Positions 33,638-46,091 of a stretch of DNA of 64,000 bases are shown here, piece after piece; positions within the stretch are counted from its first letter, which is position 1; the number at the start of each line of letters is the position of its first letter. A program made the translations under genes and the position numbers. The stretch comes from Macrostomum hystrix. Lineage: Eukaryota; Platyhelminthes; Macrostomidae. The DNA is taken from assembly GCA_950097015.1 (NCBI GenBank), contig CATNEN010000007.1, forward strand, positions 10,851,001 to 10,915,000. The letters run 5' to 3'. The notes beneath the pieces were generated by a model that was not told the DNA's origin, did not search any database, and saw only the letters and a list, made by a program, of their open reading frames with translations.

Positions 33638-36600
33638 ATGCCAACGAGTGACATGAGCTCATCAAGACCTTCACGGCTTAAAATCTTCCAGTCAAAATCT
33701 GCCATCGGCCAGCGACCTTCTCGGCTGGCGCCTCTCCCGATCCAATCGGGTAGGCGCCGCTTGTCGAGCTCCACTGCTGCTGCAATCGCAGCGGCTGCAG
33801 CAGCTGCCGCTTCGGCGAAGAGCGCTGCTGGCACTGGCTCCATGCGGCTTATAATCGACCAATTTCGTTCCTGGAGGCCCTGGCAGCAGCGGGCCCTCAT
33901 GGCTGGCATTGTTAGCCGCTGCTCGCTGGACCAGCTGCGTCTTCTCGCTACCATCATGGAGCCCGTCTTCCACCGCGACTTCCGCAACTGCGTCCGGCTT
34001 CGCTACCCGTCTGCCGGGCGGCGACGGGACTACAAGCCCTACCAGCCGCCGCCACCTGGACGGAAGAAGCCCAGGCCACGGCGTCGCATCAGCCTCATCA
34101 CGGAGGCTGCCGCGGCAGCAGCTGCTGCACAAATTGCCGCGGCTGCAGCAGCCGAAGCCGCCGACGCTCCAACAGAGGACGGAGACTTAGAAGTGGACGA
34201 CCAGCAGCCGGAAGAGCAGCTTGGTCTTAGTCGAGCCGTCCCGGAGCTGCTGGTCACTCGTTACTCGCCACCGTCAGCGCTATCGCCCGTGGCTTCATCC
34301 GGTCTGTTGGAAGACGAAGAGCAGGATGCGGATGCAGCTCAGGATGCAAGCTCAGCCACAGCGGAAACAATGACCGATGCAAGTGGAGTCTCTGAAGACG
34401 AAACGAACATTTTGGATTACGAGCCGCGACTGTCCGAAGAGGCTGTTGAGGACGAGGATGCGCAGGCCTGGTTTGAGGACGCCGAATCGCGGTTCGATGC
34501 ATCCGACGCACGTGAGCTGCTGTCTGAACTGCTGGATGCCGTGGTGTCGTCATCGACCTCGCCGTCGCTCGACGCTGATGACTCCACTGCAGACAGCGTG
34601 GCAGCCTCAGTGGCTCGCGAGGCAGTCCAATCGGCCATCGATGAAGTCTGCCGCCAATCCGGCGACTCCCGCGCGTCCGATGCCGCAGGCGGAGCTGCCG
34701 CCGCCTCCTCGGGTTGCCGGTCGCGGCTGGTCTCCGTCTCCTTTGCAACGCTGTCGCGACAGGCGTCAGCGCCCGGAGGCGGCGAAGGCGGGCGGACCGG
34801 GCCGCAGCTGAAGGAGTTCAACGCGCAGCTGGAAAGGATTTGGACGGTGAGCGGCTGTCTGTCAGCGAAAATCTTGGATGTTCTAATTGAGTATAAATCA
34901 AATTATCTTGACTATACATAAAGCCATTCGACCCCGTTTAGTCTAATTTTCTGAGCTCTACTTTGAGTAGTATACTATTGTTAACAATGTCTAATTTACC
35001 TGCAGCTCCGGTGTGACTTTCCAGTCCTGCCTGCACAGAGGCGGTGAGTTGCAGCAGCTGGACTAGGAGGCTCGTTGAAATCAGACTGTCTTTATGCAGT
35101 TTAGTCAGTCAGCAATTGCATCCTGTGCATTTTGCTATTTGCATGCTTCTCTGTCTGCACCCGATGTTCATTTTAAGTGTATTTCACTTTATGCGGCCCG
35201 ACTTCAGCTCGCACTCTTGCATACGCTTCTTGCACTCGCTATATTGAAGCCGAAAATTAGGCAATTTCTAGCAAGCGAATTCTACCCGAATCTTGGAATT
35301 TCCGCAGTGGATCAGCACGTGGCCTGAGTTTGAGAGGATCAACCTGCTGTCTGAACTAGTGACCGTCTGCAGCCAGCAGCTCATCGCACACCTGGCTGAC
35401 TGCATCATGCAGAGGTGAGTTCACTGAGCACTGAGCTGACTGCATCATGCAGAGGTGAGTTCACTGAGCACTGAGCTGACTGCATCATGCAGAGGTGAGT
35501 TCGCTGAGCACTGAGCTGACTGCATCATGCAGAGGTGAGTTCACTGAGCACTGAGCTGACTGCATCATGCAGAGGTGAGTTCACTGAGCACTGAGCTGAC
35601 TGCATCATGCAGAGGTGAGTTCACTGAGCACTGAGCTGACTGCATCATGCAGAGGTGAGTTCCCTGAGCACTGAGCTGACTGCATCATGCAGAGGTGAGT
35701 TCGCTGAGCACTGAGCTGACTGCATCATGCAGAGGTGAGTTCACTGAGCACTGAGCTGACTGCATCATGCAGAGGTGAGTTCGCTGAGCACTGAGCTGAC
35801 TGCATCATGCAGAGGTGAGTTCACTGAGCACTGAGCTGACTGCATCATGCAGAGGTGAGTTCGCTGAGCACTGAGCTGACTGCATCATGCAGAGGTGAGT
35901 TCACTGAGCACTGAGCTGACTGCATCATGCAGAGGTGAGTTCCCTGAGCACTGAGCTGACTGCATCATGCAGAGGTGAGTTCACTGAGCACTGAGCTGAC
36001 TGCATCATGCAGATGTGAGTTCGCTGAGCACTGAGCTGATTGCATCATGCAGAGTTCGGATGAGAAGAGAGAAAAGGCCTAGTGACAGGGCACAGGAGCG
36101 CTAATGGGAATGTATCGGGAAATTTCGCTTCTCTACTTGAAGTAGTCTGTGCAAACTCGCCCGCCGCAGAATTCACGATTGCACGGACATCGGCATCCTG
36201 CCGGACCGCACGCTGTTGAAAATCTTCTCGCTGCTGCCCGTCAGCGACTTGCTGAGCTGCGCCCAGGTGTGCCGACACTGGTGGGTGCTGGCCTCTCACG
36301 ACAGCATCTGGCTGCGCCGCTGCGAGCTGATTGGCTGGCAGAACGGCCTGCTGAACCTGGTGGGAGTGCTGCAGCAGCGGCTGCGAATGCAGGAGATTGA
36401 CTGGAAGCTCACGTACCGGGAGCTGGAGCGGATGCTGCGGCAGGCCCGGCAGAGCCTCCCTCTGCCCAGGCACCTCACGCACAGCGCCGCAGGTGAGCAT
36501 TGGGATCTGCGATGCTAAAAACATTGAGATTTTATGGCACTACTTTAGCTAGCCTTTGTCAGTAGTAGCAGTGGGTCATGCACACAAGAAGAGACTAATT

Positions 36601-39600
36601 TATGTGAAATCCATTATAAGCGCTTTGATTACCAGTGCGGTGAGCTCAAGCGAGAAAATGTTAGGTGAGCGGCCTGAAAAGGTTAGCCCAGGTACTGCCA
36701 GATGACGAGCGAACAGCTGCAGGCTTGTTCAAACAGACCCTCACCAGCCCTGTCTAATTTCCTTAACTGTCAAGTCTACAAACAGAAATTGAGTGTGGGA
36801 GGCTGGCTCCAATAGATCTGTGTAGCGGCTTCACAAATTCAACCAATCAAAAAGTTTCACTACATACTGAAGTCCCGCTGTCTGACAGTTAGGGTCATTC
36901 ACGCGGCACAGCTCAAAGTACGCATGAGTTTACCAGCACAGGAGTTTAGCTGGCCAGCTGGTCGATTGCACGTTACTCAGAGCATCACTCTAGCAGCCTC
37001 ATCTCCCAATCACCTTTCACAGCTCTCTTCCGGGCCCGGCAGCAGCATAGGCAGCAACAGCAGCAGCAGCAGCGGCAGCCAAAGCCACGAAAGTTCACGG
37101 TGGCAGGCCTGGCTCGCCTGACGATGTCGCTGAGGAAGTTCCGCATGCTGTCCGATGGAGCCACTGCAAAGCGCGACGCTGGTGAGGCTAAAAAAACAAC
37201 TGTTTGAACACTAGCCAATCAGAGGCGGCGGATGGGGAGGCCGCTGTTGGCTCCTGGCTATAGATTGGTCTATTTAAATTGTCTAATTTGGCATCCCACC
37301 AGAGGGTCAGCGCGGCTATTCGTTTCACACATCATTTTAGATGGTTTAAATGTGGCTAGAAATGGCTGCAAATCCGTTTCTTAGCTTGTTTCGATTGGCT
37401 GACGCACTAAAAGTTTAATTGCTGACTTAAGCAGGGAGGGGGAAATGGGTATGATGCTGAGTACCGCTCAGAAATTGCAGTGCTACTCAGCCTCATCTAC
37501 CAGTCACAGTTAAGCTGGTAAGCTGGGTGGGATATTTTCCCCTGTTCCCAGCTGCCTCCCTGTACCCGCGGGCCGCAAGGCGCAAAGTTGTCGCGGGCTC
37601 CTGGGCAGCCTGCCACCTCAGCGCACTTTTTCTTCCACTGGCCACTTTTGTCTCCACAGCACCTGCCGGACTGTACAGTGGGGGCGGAACACAGAGAACA
37701 CGGCTGAAACTCCCTTCCCCTTTCCAGCTTCCTTCCCCATATCCCCGGCTGTTGCCAGCCAACCTGCTCCAAACTGCTCTGCCTTCAGGGCTTAAGCTTT
37801 TTGTCTATTAAAATTTTCTGCAAATCAGCAGGAGCCGACGGCGAGGCCAAGGCGAAACGGCGAGAGCAGCAGCAGCAGCTTGACGGAGTGAGCGTGCTGG
37901 AGCGAATTCACGAGGAGTACGCGGACAGGAGGTGAGGCTCGAGTTATATCCAGTGTCACCACAATTGCCCCAGTGTCACCACAATTGCCCCAGTGTCACC
38001 ACAATTGCCCCAGTGTCACCACAATTGCCCCAGTGTCACCACAATTGCCCCAGTGTCACCACAATTGCCCCAGTGTCACCACAATTGCCCCAGTGTCACC
38101 ACAATTGCCCCAGCCAGGGAAAGTATCCCACCCAGCTCAGTGCACTTGCCTCCTTCTGCTCCAGACCGCTGATGAAGCCGATCCTGGGCCGGCTGAAGCA
38201 GTTCCAGGAGTCCGAGGATGTGGCTTTAGACATTCGGCCGCGACTTGTGGAGGCCATGGATTTGACGGTGAGTGTCGGACAGTTGCCCGCTGGGGCTGAG
38301 CTATGAACTATCACTGCATCATGAGCCCAGATCCATGAGCACTGCTCAAAGCAACCCAGATCCACCCGGCCCCTCGCAGCTGACAGCGGAGTTGAGCCAG
38401 CTCAAAGAGATTCACATGTACGGCAGGGAGGCGGTCAGCGTGAATGCCAGAGTAAGACTGCAGGCAGCTGCAGGGTCCGCGCTGATTCAATGTTGTACCT
38501 TATGTAGAATAGTTCCGTTACTGACAAAAGCATGTTAAATTCATGTTTGCACCTTTGACTTATTTTCCCCCAATTTGTTGTTTTTCTTTTCTTCCGTATA
38601 GACATGGTGTTGCATGGTGTCTTTCAGTCATTCTGACCTGCTTAGCTCCTATTCTTTGTCAATGCATGTTGGCCTCATAGAGGCGCTAAATATTAGAACC
38701 CATCCTACTATTAGTAACACTGAACGAAAGCACCAGTAAAATGGTTTTTGTTCCAGGAGCAGTCAGAGTCCAAGGAGCGGCTGATCTACAAGAAGGATCT
38801 CGAGAAGCTCGGACAGCGGGGCGCATTTGTGGGCGACGTTCTGCCGATTCTGCAGTGCCGCCTCCTGCAGGTGAGGGCGACTTAATTAGGCTCAAAGGTT
38901 GCGATCTAACCTTCGATGTTATGCACCTTGTCAGCAAGTTTGCCTGCCAGGACACAATCAGATACCATCAGACCCCATCAGACACCATCAGACACCATCA
39001 GACCTCACCAGACACCATCAGACACCATCAGACCCCATCAGACCCCAGCAGAAGCAGCCAGAGCACAGATGACTCTCCCGCAACTGCAGGGCCACCTGGA
39101 TGCGGTGCAGTGCCTGCAGTTCGATGAGCGCCGCCTGGTGACGGGGTCGCGGGACATGTCGGTGCGCATCTGGGACGTGCGCAGCGGCCGCAGCATCCGG
39201 AAGCTCTACGGGCACAAGGGCGGCGTGACCTGCCTGCACATGTGGGACAATGTGCTGGCCACGGGCAGCTGGGACATGAGCGTCATGCTGTGGAGCCTGG
39301 AGCCCGAGTTCCGCAGACTGCGCATGCTGACGGACCACGAAGATTCCGTCTGTTTTGTCTACATCCTGCCTGTCTCCAAGAATGTGAGTAGCTTTGAGCA
39401 GTTGTGTGAGCTGAGCTGAGCCTGTTTATAGGATCAATTTATCCCCGAATCTAGCCGCACCTGTTCGAGGCTCTCGGTCCTGAACCAAGACACATATTCC
39501 TGACCCAAGACACATTACTCCTGACCCAAGACACATATTCCTGACCCAAGACACATTACTCCTGACCCAAGACACATATTCCTGACCCAAGACACATTAC

Positions 39601-40447
39601 TCCTGACCCAAGACACACTGTTTATAGGATCAATTTATCCCCGAATCTAGACACAAGACACATTCCTGACCCAAGACACATCATACCTGACCCAAGACAA
39701 GTTATTTCTGACCCAAGACACATCATTCCTGACTCAACCTTTCCTAACTCAGCCCGAATGAGAAAGCAATGAATTTCCTGCCGCTCGCAGCTGGTGACGG
39801 CCGCCTTCGACGCCACGGCGCGGGTTTACGAGCCGCCCAACTACCGGCAGTCGGCGCTGGCCCGCTTCCCCTCGCCAGTGACGCATGCGGCGGTGGCGGG
39901 CGAACTGCAGCTGGCCACGGCGCACGCGGACCGGCAGCTGCGCCTGACAGACCTGGCCAGCGGCCGGCTGCTCCGCCAGTTCGGCGCCCACTCGGACACC
40001 TTGACATGCCTGCACGCCAGTGGCGACCTGCTGGTCACGGGCACCCGGTGCGGTCGCCTGCACTTCTGGGACGCCCGCGCCGGACAGTGCGAGGCGGCAG
40101 TCCAGGCGGACCCTGGCCGGGCGGCTCTCACCGTCCTACGGCTGCGCCGCGGCAGCCTGTGGACCGGACACTCGGACGGCACCATCAGGGAGTGGCACCT
40201 GGCCACAATGACCTGCATCCGCTCCCTGGCCGGTCACAAGGCTGCCGTGCGCGACCTGCAGGCCACGGCCAAGCGGGTCGCCTCCGTGTCAGAGGACGCC
40301 TTCGCCCGCATCTGGGAGTTCCGCGTGCCGCCCCCCTCGGCACCGGAGCACGACCTGGTCCGCGCCCGCCTGCTTGACCAGAGTCACCTGCGCAAGGCCC
40401 GCCCGGCCAGGCGGAGCCCAGACTCAATGCTACTCAGCGACCACTAA
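33638..40447 (+). CDS. F-box / WD40-repeat protein, about 11 exons (FBXW10/FBXO16-type architecture)
   Basis: Exons: 33638-34846, 35006-35043 (38 nt, tentative), 35316-35414, 36170-36492, 37023-37181, 37832-37931, 38165-38267, 38380-38451, 38757-38870, 39069-39383 and 39791-40447. All have GT-AG ends and compatible phases, totalling 1062 residues. Residues about 69-115 (I-I-D-Q-F-R-S-W then W-Q-Q-R-A-L) resemble the helical unit that precedes the F-box in FBXO16-type proteins. Alanine runs and a long acidic serine-rich region follow. The F-box at about 455-500 reads L-P-D-R-T-L-L-K-I-F-S-L-L then C-A-Q-V-C-R-H-W and D-S-I-W-L-R-R-C. A charged linker follows, then WD40 repeats from about 740 to 1040 (T-G-S-R-D-M-S-V-R-I-W-D, T-G-S-W-D-M-S-V, S-E-D-A-F-A-R-I-W). 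Such proteins are substrate receptors of SCF ubiquitin ligases. The exact orthologue is not certain. The first ATG after the in-frame stop at 33620 is used. Confidence 0.85.
35401..36053. repeat. 40-bp minisatellite containing the splice donor of the F-box/WD40 gene, about 16 copies
   Basis: The unit TGCATCATGCAGAGGTGAGT + TCACTGAGCACTGAGCTGAC repeats every 40 bp. The first unit includes the last 14 bases of the exon ending at 35414 and its donor AG|GTGAGT. Each following unit repeats both, and each also ends in a CAG that could act as an acceptor. The variable base is TTCACTG, TTCGCTG or TTCCCTG. The last full unit has AGATGTGAGT and the terminal partial unit has lost the donor. Confidence 0.97.
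37951..38113. repeat. Minisatellite, 20-bp unit, about 8 copies, in an F-box gene intron
   Basis: Perfect or near-perfect CAGTGTCACCACAATTGCCC units start 20 bases after the donor of the exon ending at 37931. Each unit contains TTGCCCCAG, an acceptor-like word. Confidence 0.95.
38947..39054. repeat. Short array of 10-bp CAGACACCAT units
   Basis: About ten units lie just upstream of the acceptor of the first WD40 exon (39069) in the F-box gene. Confidence 0.9.
39482..39735. repeat. Minisatellite of CCTGACCCAAGACACAT units (about 20-21 bp)
   Basis: About 11 imperfect copies in the last intron of the F-box/WD40 gene. Two unrelated stretches containing GGATCAATTTATCCCCGAAT (about 39431 and 39626) are themselves duplicated. 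Confidence 0.9.
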
Positions 40448-41900
40448 ACACTCAGCAACCAATGCATGCTAACCCGACAGGACCCAGATTTACTGGACTT
40501 TAGTGTATACCTGTGCGACTGATTCAGTCTGCTCCATATTGCTGTGGGAGACTTTACTAGAGCTTTACCAGAAACTCGTTTAGCTGATCTCCACTGGCCC
40601 TCACGAGTCTAGCGATGCACAATGATCTGTGAGTTCAGCCTGTGAGTAGCAGCTAATCTGTCAGTTTTGAGTAGCCAGTTGAAACCGGAGCAAGCTGGAT
40701 CTGCAGCAGTATTCCGTTCGGAAATACGAGTACTGTAATGATGCATTGCGATTGATAGCTATGCCTAGGGCTGTGCTGATTGGCTCATGTAATTAACTGC
40801 CTTCGATATGTACATCTGTGGGTGCAGGGCTGCAGCCAATCGATAGCTGCACCCCACCCGGTTGACCTAATTAAAAGGACGTATTTTTGCACAACATTGA
40901 GCCGCTCTCGCGCAGACTTCGTACTTTACAGTACCGCTTGAGAACATTCTGTGTTTTCTTTGAATGCAAACTTACGAGCTTAATTTTGACAACCACTGGC
41001 CTGCAACAATGCCCTGCTACCAATAAACACGTAACTATAATTCTGTTTTAATTTCTCTTCATATTCTATGCTTCGGCAAGTTGCAAAATAATGAATGCAA
41101 GCTGCAGGTGCTGCAGAATGCAAGTGAAACATGCTCAGCTATCAGTATCTTCGCAGCAAGCTCGCCCTGGCTGATACAAGCCTTATCTGTAGAGGCGGGC
41201 CAAGGCCAAGCTAAAGCTGGCAGGACGGCACAGGTGCGCAGGTCGACCTTCACCGACCTGCTGCTCGGAGGCTCCCATGCAGAGATAAGGAGCGCAGAGC
41301 GATCACTCGCAATTCGCGTGCATTTCATGTCAGTTTCCCATGCCAGAAGGAATACATTGCCGCATCTGTTTAACAAGTGCATGAGGCGAACCAGCCAACC
41401 TCCCCCTCCGATCAGTCTCACTCGATAGACAAAATGAGACCAGAGTAAGCAGCAAGCTCGCCTGCAGCCAGTTTCAATAGCGATGGATCGGAAAAATAGA
41501 AACTGTTTATTATGTTTACGAAAAAGAGTTTCTCTAATTAAACAAATAGATTTCGAGTTGCGCATTGGGCCTTGATCGATGCGAGATCAGATGCCAGCGC
41601 TATTACAGCAGGGCGCAGAGCATGCAGAAATTTGAACCGAATTTGAGCGCGGAATATAACGAACAGCCCTACAGGTAAGAACAAGAATAGGAATAAACGA
41701 GAACAATGGATGGAGCGGGCCAAGGCCTCATCGATCAGCACAGGACAGACATGTGCTCTCGGTGGCTGGGTGATTGAGGGCTGCGTGCTTTGCCTGTGTG
41801 GCCTTGAGCAACCAGGCCAAGGGGAAGTCCCGATAATGAATGTGAATGTCCCACACAAAGAAACTCTCTGCTGTAGCAGAACATGTGAAAACTTTACAAA
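40448..41900. other. 3' UTR of the F-box gene and intergenic sequence
   Basis: AATAAA at 41022-41027 (plus strand) is the likely polyadenylation signal of the F-box/WD40 gene. The remainder up to the LAMP 3' end has no recognisable gene. Confidence 0.45.
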
Positions 41901-41901
41901 C

Positions 41902-41907
41902 TTTATT
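41902..41907 (-). terminator. Polyadenylation signal of the LAMP gene
   Basis: AATAAA on the minus strand, about 85 bases past the LAMP stop codon. Confidence 0.65.
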
Positions 41908-41990
41908 CGCTGGACAGCATCAACAGATTAAAGAGGCATCCAGTTGGCACCGAAAACTGTCTCGAGTGGTCCCGTACAGTCACTTCCTTC

Positions 41991-44900
41991 TCAGACGCTC
42001 TGGTAGCCGCCACCTGAGCTGTGCCTGCGCCTGCCGATGAGATAGGCGATCAGCACAATGATGACCAAGCCGGCCAGGGCCGCGCCGACTACGATTGGCA
42101 CCACATTGTCGATGGGCGTGTCATCCAGACACTTCTCCACAGAGCCGAAGAACTCATCAGTGCCATTGTTGACGCGGAAGGCCTGGGATAGAGGGGAAAC
42201 GGTGCGGGCAGGACAGTGGATTGCTATCCTAGCTGAGTGGATGGCTAGGTTTGCCATAGATATTAACTGATCTGAGAACAGCGCTCACCTGAGCGTGCAG
42301 GTCCCTGGTGTTCATGGTAACGAAGCTGTCAAGCTTTAGAGCCTCATTAGAGCTGCAGGTGTAGTAGCTGCTGCCGGAGCTCACTGAGAAGTAGGTCAGG
42401 TTGCCCAAGGAGCTGCGATTCGCATTGGGCTCGGCGGCGTCGGGGAAGAGGCTCGGAGTGAGCCGATAGTCCACAGTCAGCAGCTGGAGGCCGTAGCCGC
42501 CGCTCGACATCTTGGTGAAGGTGAAGCCAGCGCGCCAGCCATCCAGGAAGGTGAGCTCGATGTTCTGGCTGGAGTTGCCGCAATTGCCGCCGGCTTTCTT
42601 CGTGTCGGCGGGAAGCGCGACGGTGACGGTGGCGTTTGTGCCGGTCTTCCGGGCGTAGAGGATGGACAGAGAGGCGCGCAGCTTCAGGCGCAGGCAGGGG
42701 ACGCGGGTGACAGCGTCGAAAACGGTGAAGTTCAGAATCGGCGGCTCCGGCGGGGCGCTGTAGGGCGGAAAGTGCACGTGTACTCTTGACCTAAACTAAT
42801 AGTGTCTCATGAAATCTGCTGTTTAACACAGACCACACTGCTCACATCTCACAACTCAAGTCAATGAACTCAGCTGTCCAACACAGACCACACTGCTCAC
42901 ATCTCACAACTCAAGTCAATGAACTCAGCTGTCCAAGACAGACCACACTGCTCACATCTCACAACTCAAGTCAATGAACTCAGCTGTCCAACACAGACCA
43001 CACTGCTCACATCTCACAACTCAAGTCAATGAACTCAGCTGTCCAACACAGACCACACTGCTCACACCTCACAAACTATGGTGCTGATGTACTTAATACA
43101 GGTCTGAGCTAACTAACTGTCACTCACGTGGTGGGCACAACGGCAGTGGTGGCAGGTGGAGCAGCAGTGCTGGTGGTGTTTGTAGGCGCAGAAGAGCTGG
43201 TGGTGTCCGTGGGAGCGGCAGAGCTGGTGGTATTAGTGGGCGCAGCGGTGCTAGTGGAGGCCACTGTGGTGGCATCCTCCTGGCAGGTGACGAACTTGTC
43301 GCTCATGGAGTTGTTGACCAGGCCGAAGGCTTGAATCTTGGTGGCAGCGAGGCCGAGCTCACTGCCGTTGATAAGCTGGCTGGAGATAAGGGGAAGGCGG
43401 AGCGGGGAGGCGCAGGCGAAGTACTCGGTGTCGGATGACAGCGGCAGATTGGGGCTGCTGCCCAGCAGGAATTGGCCAGTGGCATTCGGGTTCAGGAAGC
43501 GGGTGCCATTCTGCAGGCTTATTGACAGGTCCATGGCGGCCAGGGAGGCTTTGCCGCTGGAGCTGGAAAAGTTCAGCTGCAGCCAGCAGTCGGTGAAGGT
43601 GAGGTTCAGGCTGGCCTGGCCTTTCACTTCCGACTCGCACTGGCCGCTAATTAACGTAGCATCGCCTAGAGACCAGCTGGCAACCAACTGTGGAGTGTGG
43701 GCGATTAGCGGGCATGATTATGTTAGTTACCCATACTGACATAACCAACAACTAATTAGTCCAGTATCTTAATATGGTGCAAGCCCCATACTTGTATACT
43801 TGCATCAGAGCCATATACTAATGCAATACGAAATATGAAATGAAATCCACTGCACAGAGAGAGTGAGACTCAAACCTTGCTTCCAGTGGTGTTGAAGTAG
43901 GCAATGCTGAGGCTGGCATTGGTTTTAACAATCAAGCAGGTTTCGCCATCCTTTTTAAGCTCATAGGTAGCTGCACTGCAGCTATGAAGGCCTGGATTAA
44001 AAAATAGATTTAGATTCAATGGTGAGGACAATAATTGAGACATGCAGAATACACTTCAATTATAAAATTACCAAATTCTTTGGACAACACATTTATTTCT
44101 TCTAGTCTAAACTTTTGCCTATTTGTGAAAGTGACACAGGATGGTTTCATTCTAGTCACTGAATATGAGAGGCTATGATATGATTTGAGGCAAATTGGTT
44201 TTTAGTAAAGTGAAAGTGAAATTTCAGTGAGGTGAAACTAGAAGTGTTTAAGCACTCTTTAAACTTCATATTGTTGACCACTAAAAACAATCAGACAGAT
44301 TTTTTAGCAACGTCAAATTTTGAGCTTGTAAACTAGGCTATAAAATAAGCTTATGACATGTTTAGATGTGACAATGTAGAGTGCTAAGTTTTTTTGTCAG
44401 CTAGTTAAGAGTTTATATTTGCAATCACACTGGTATCATTTCTTTGTTTTGACTGGCCATTGTGTTTCAGTGTGTATATACTACAAGTGTAGTTATATTA
44501 GCATCGCACACATGGCTAGCATTGGGGGTTTGTGTAGTGAAGTCTAACCACACGTTCCTTTAGTCCTATGGTCAATAAATGAAGTATTATAAAGATTCCA
44601 TTCATGCAAGCTGGCTCTCAATCTTTTTCTATAGACTCAATTCAACTACAAGCTACAATTCTATCAAACTAAAAGACAATATAGTCTTGACTCTTACAAG
44701 AGTGTGATTTGAGTCTAAATATACTAATATGTGCAATAAGCTAAACAATGACATGCTTAGACCTTTTTTATATATATTCTAAATTTTAATATATTGACAT
44801 ATTTTATATTTGTTGTTAAAAATTGTATACAATAGAGTAAAAATATAGCAATTAATTAATTTTTCACACTGGCTGACACTACTATATGAAATACAATAAG

Positions 44901-45111
44901 CCATGGTGCTGGTTGCCACTGTCGTTTATAGTGTTTGGTTGTAACTGATTAGCAATATTTTATCTAGTATACTAATTTCTATATAATTTCTAACTTCAAA
45001 AACTAATTTTTTTCGGGGTTATGAGCCATAGTGTAGAAATTGTGAAGACAACCACTTACTGATTAGGACAAGCACTAACAGCACAGAAAGGGTGACACTA
45101 GTCGGCAGCAT
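41991..45111 (-). CDS. LAMP: Lysosome-associated membrane glycoprotein (LAMP family), five exons
   Basis: Exons: 45111-45060, 43991-43876, 43687-43128, 42790-42289 and 42182-41991, with matching phases, giving 473 residues. Exon 1 is a hydrophobic signal peptide (V-T-L-S-V-L-L-V-L-V-L). Two luminal domains with paired cysteines and many N-x-S/T glycosylation sites flank a Thr/Ser/Ala/Pro hinge (about 195-243). The last exon has A-F-R-V-N-N-G then F-G-S-V-E-K-C-L (human LAMP1 A-F-R-I-R then F-G-S-V-D-Q-C-L). A membrane span A-A-L-A-G-L-V-I-I-V-L-I-A-Y-L-I-G-R-R-R follows, and the tail ends G-Y-Q-S-V, the GYxxPhi lysosomal sorting signal at the extreme C-terminus. It is a type I lysosomal membrane protein. 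The exon 4 acceptor could be six bases further in (42784), also in frame. LAMP1 versus LAMP2 cannot be assigned. Confidence 0.93.
42825..43072. repeat. Minisatellite, 55-bp unit, about 4-5 copies, in LAMP intron 3
   Basis: The unit contains ACTCAAGTCAATGAACTCAG followed by CTGTCCAACACAGACCACAC and TGCTCACATCTCACA. Confidence 0.92.
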
Positions 45112-45944
45112 TTTACACCTTTCGAAATGAAAATTGATTTATTCGATATCTGTATTTGTATTCGGTTTTTGTAATACAAAGACTTACGCAACAATAATAT
45201 CAAATTTTAAAACAGTAATTGACTTGTTCCTTTTTTAAAGTTGATTAAATTTGAAAAAAAATATTGTGAAAGTGCACACTCTAAAAAGATGTAAGCTTTC
45301 TGTGTACCCTTAAGGCTTTAATATATTTAGGTGAGTATTTGCAGAAAATAGACATAAAACAGGTAAAAATGCGGTAGTGGTATTCTGCGATATAGAGGGC
45401 ATTTAAAGCTTGTTTTACTTTTACTACCGAGTAATCCGAAACTATCATATTTACGTCCTGCAGTCCATATATAAATATATTTTATTCATTAACTACTGTT
45501 TTTTTTTATTTTAAGGTCTAGGATGGTCTAAACTGTAAGGACTTTTTTGCTTCTTATTTCGGGATAATTAAAGAATGCAAAGCGAATAAAAAGATGAAGA
45601 TGAACTTTTTTATCTTGACCCATGCATTCACAAACGATTTTGATGCATTCTGGACGCAATCCAGTAGCTCTAATTATGGCAGATAAATGCTTTAATAAAG
45701 CAGATAATCTTGTCCGTTATACAGCGAACCTTTATTTGACGCAAGGCTATTCTGGTGACCGCGTCGAATTCGTTTTATTGTAGGTCGACGTTATATTGAG
45801 TTTGTTTTCGCGAAAACTAACCAATTTACGCCAAAACGAAGCGCTTTTGCTTTAACATTTCTATGCAAGACTGCAATAGACAAAACATTTCGAAGATGTT
45901 TCTAGATTTTGTGTAGCTACTTTCACAACCGAGATTTCGCTAAA

Positions 45945-46091
45945 ATGCTGAGAACTGCAGCCCCCAACCAACCCAAGGTGTCCCTTTGCTGCCTGAACAT
46001 TCTGATCACGCGGGACCTGCAGGCTCGCACCCGGAGCTGCGTGGACTGGTTCATTATCGACGCTAAAGCTGCCAAACCGAGCGCCATTTAA
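45945..46091 (+). CDS. Possible small open frame in a GC-rich island, strand uncertain
   Basis: An ATG at 45945 opens a 48-residue frame ending A-K-P-S-A-I. It sits in a GC-rich island within AT-rich DNA, which in this window usually marks exons. The complementary strand has an equally good frame (ATG at about 46090, some 55 residues, with a hydrophobic L-G-W-L-G-A-A-V-L-S-I-L-A stretch) preceded by an acceptor-like AAACCAG. Neither product was recognised, so the strand and even the coding status are open. Confidence 0.2.
   Translation: MLRTAAPNQPKVSLCCLNILITRDLQARTRSCVDWFIIDAKAAKPSAI

Noticed and set aside
35401-36053. CRISPR-like array
   Set aside because: The repeats are contiguous 40-bp units with no unique spacers, and the context is a spliced animal gene. 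The same applies to the other arrays.
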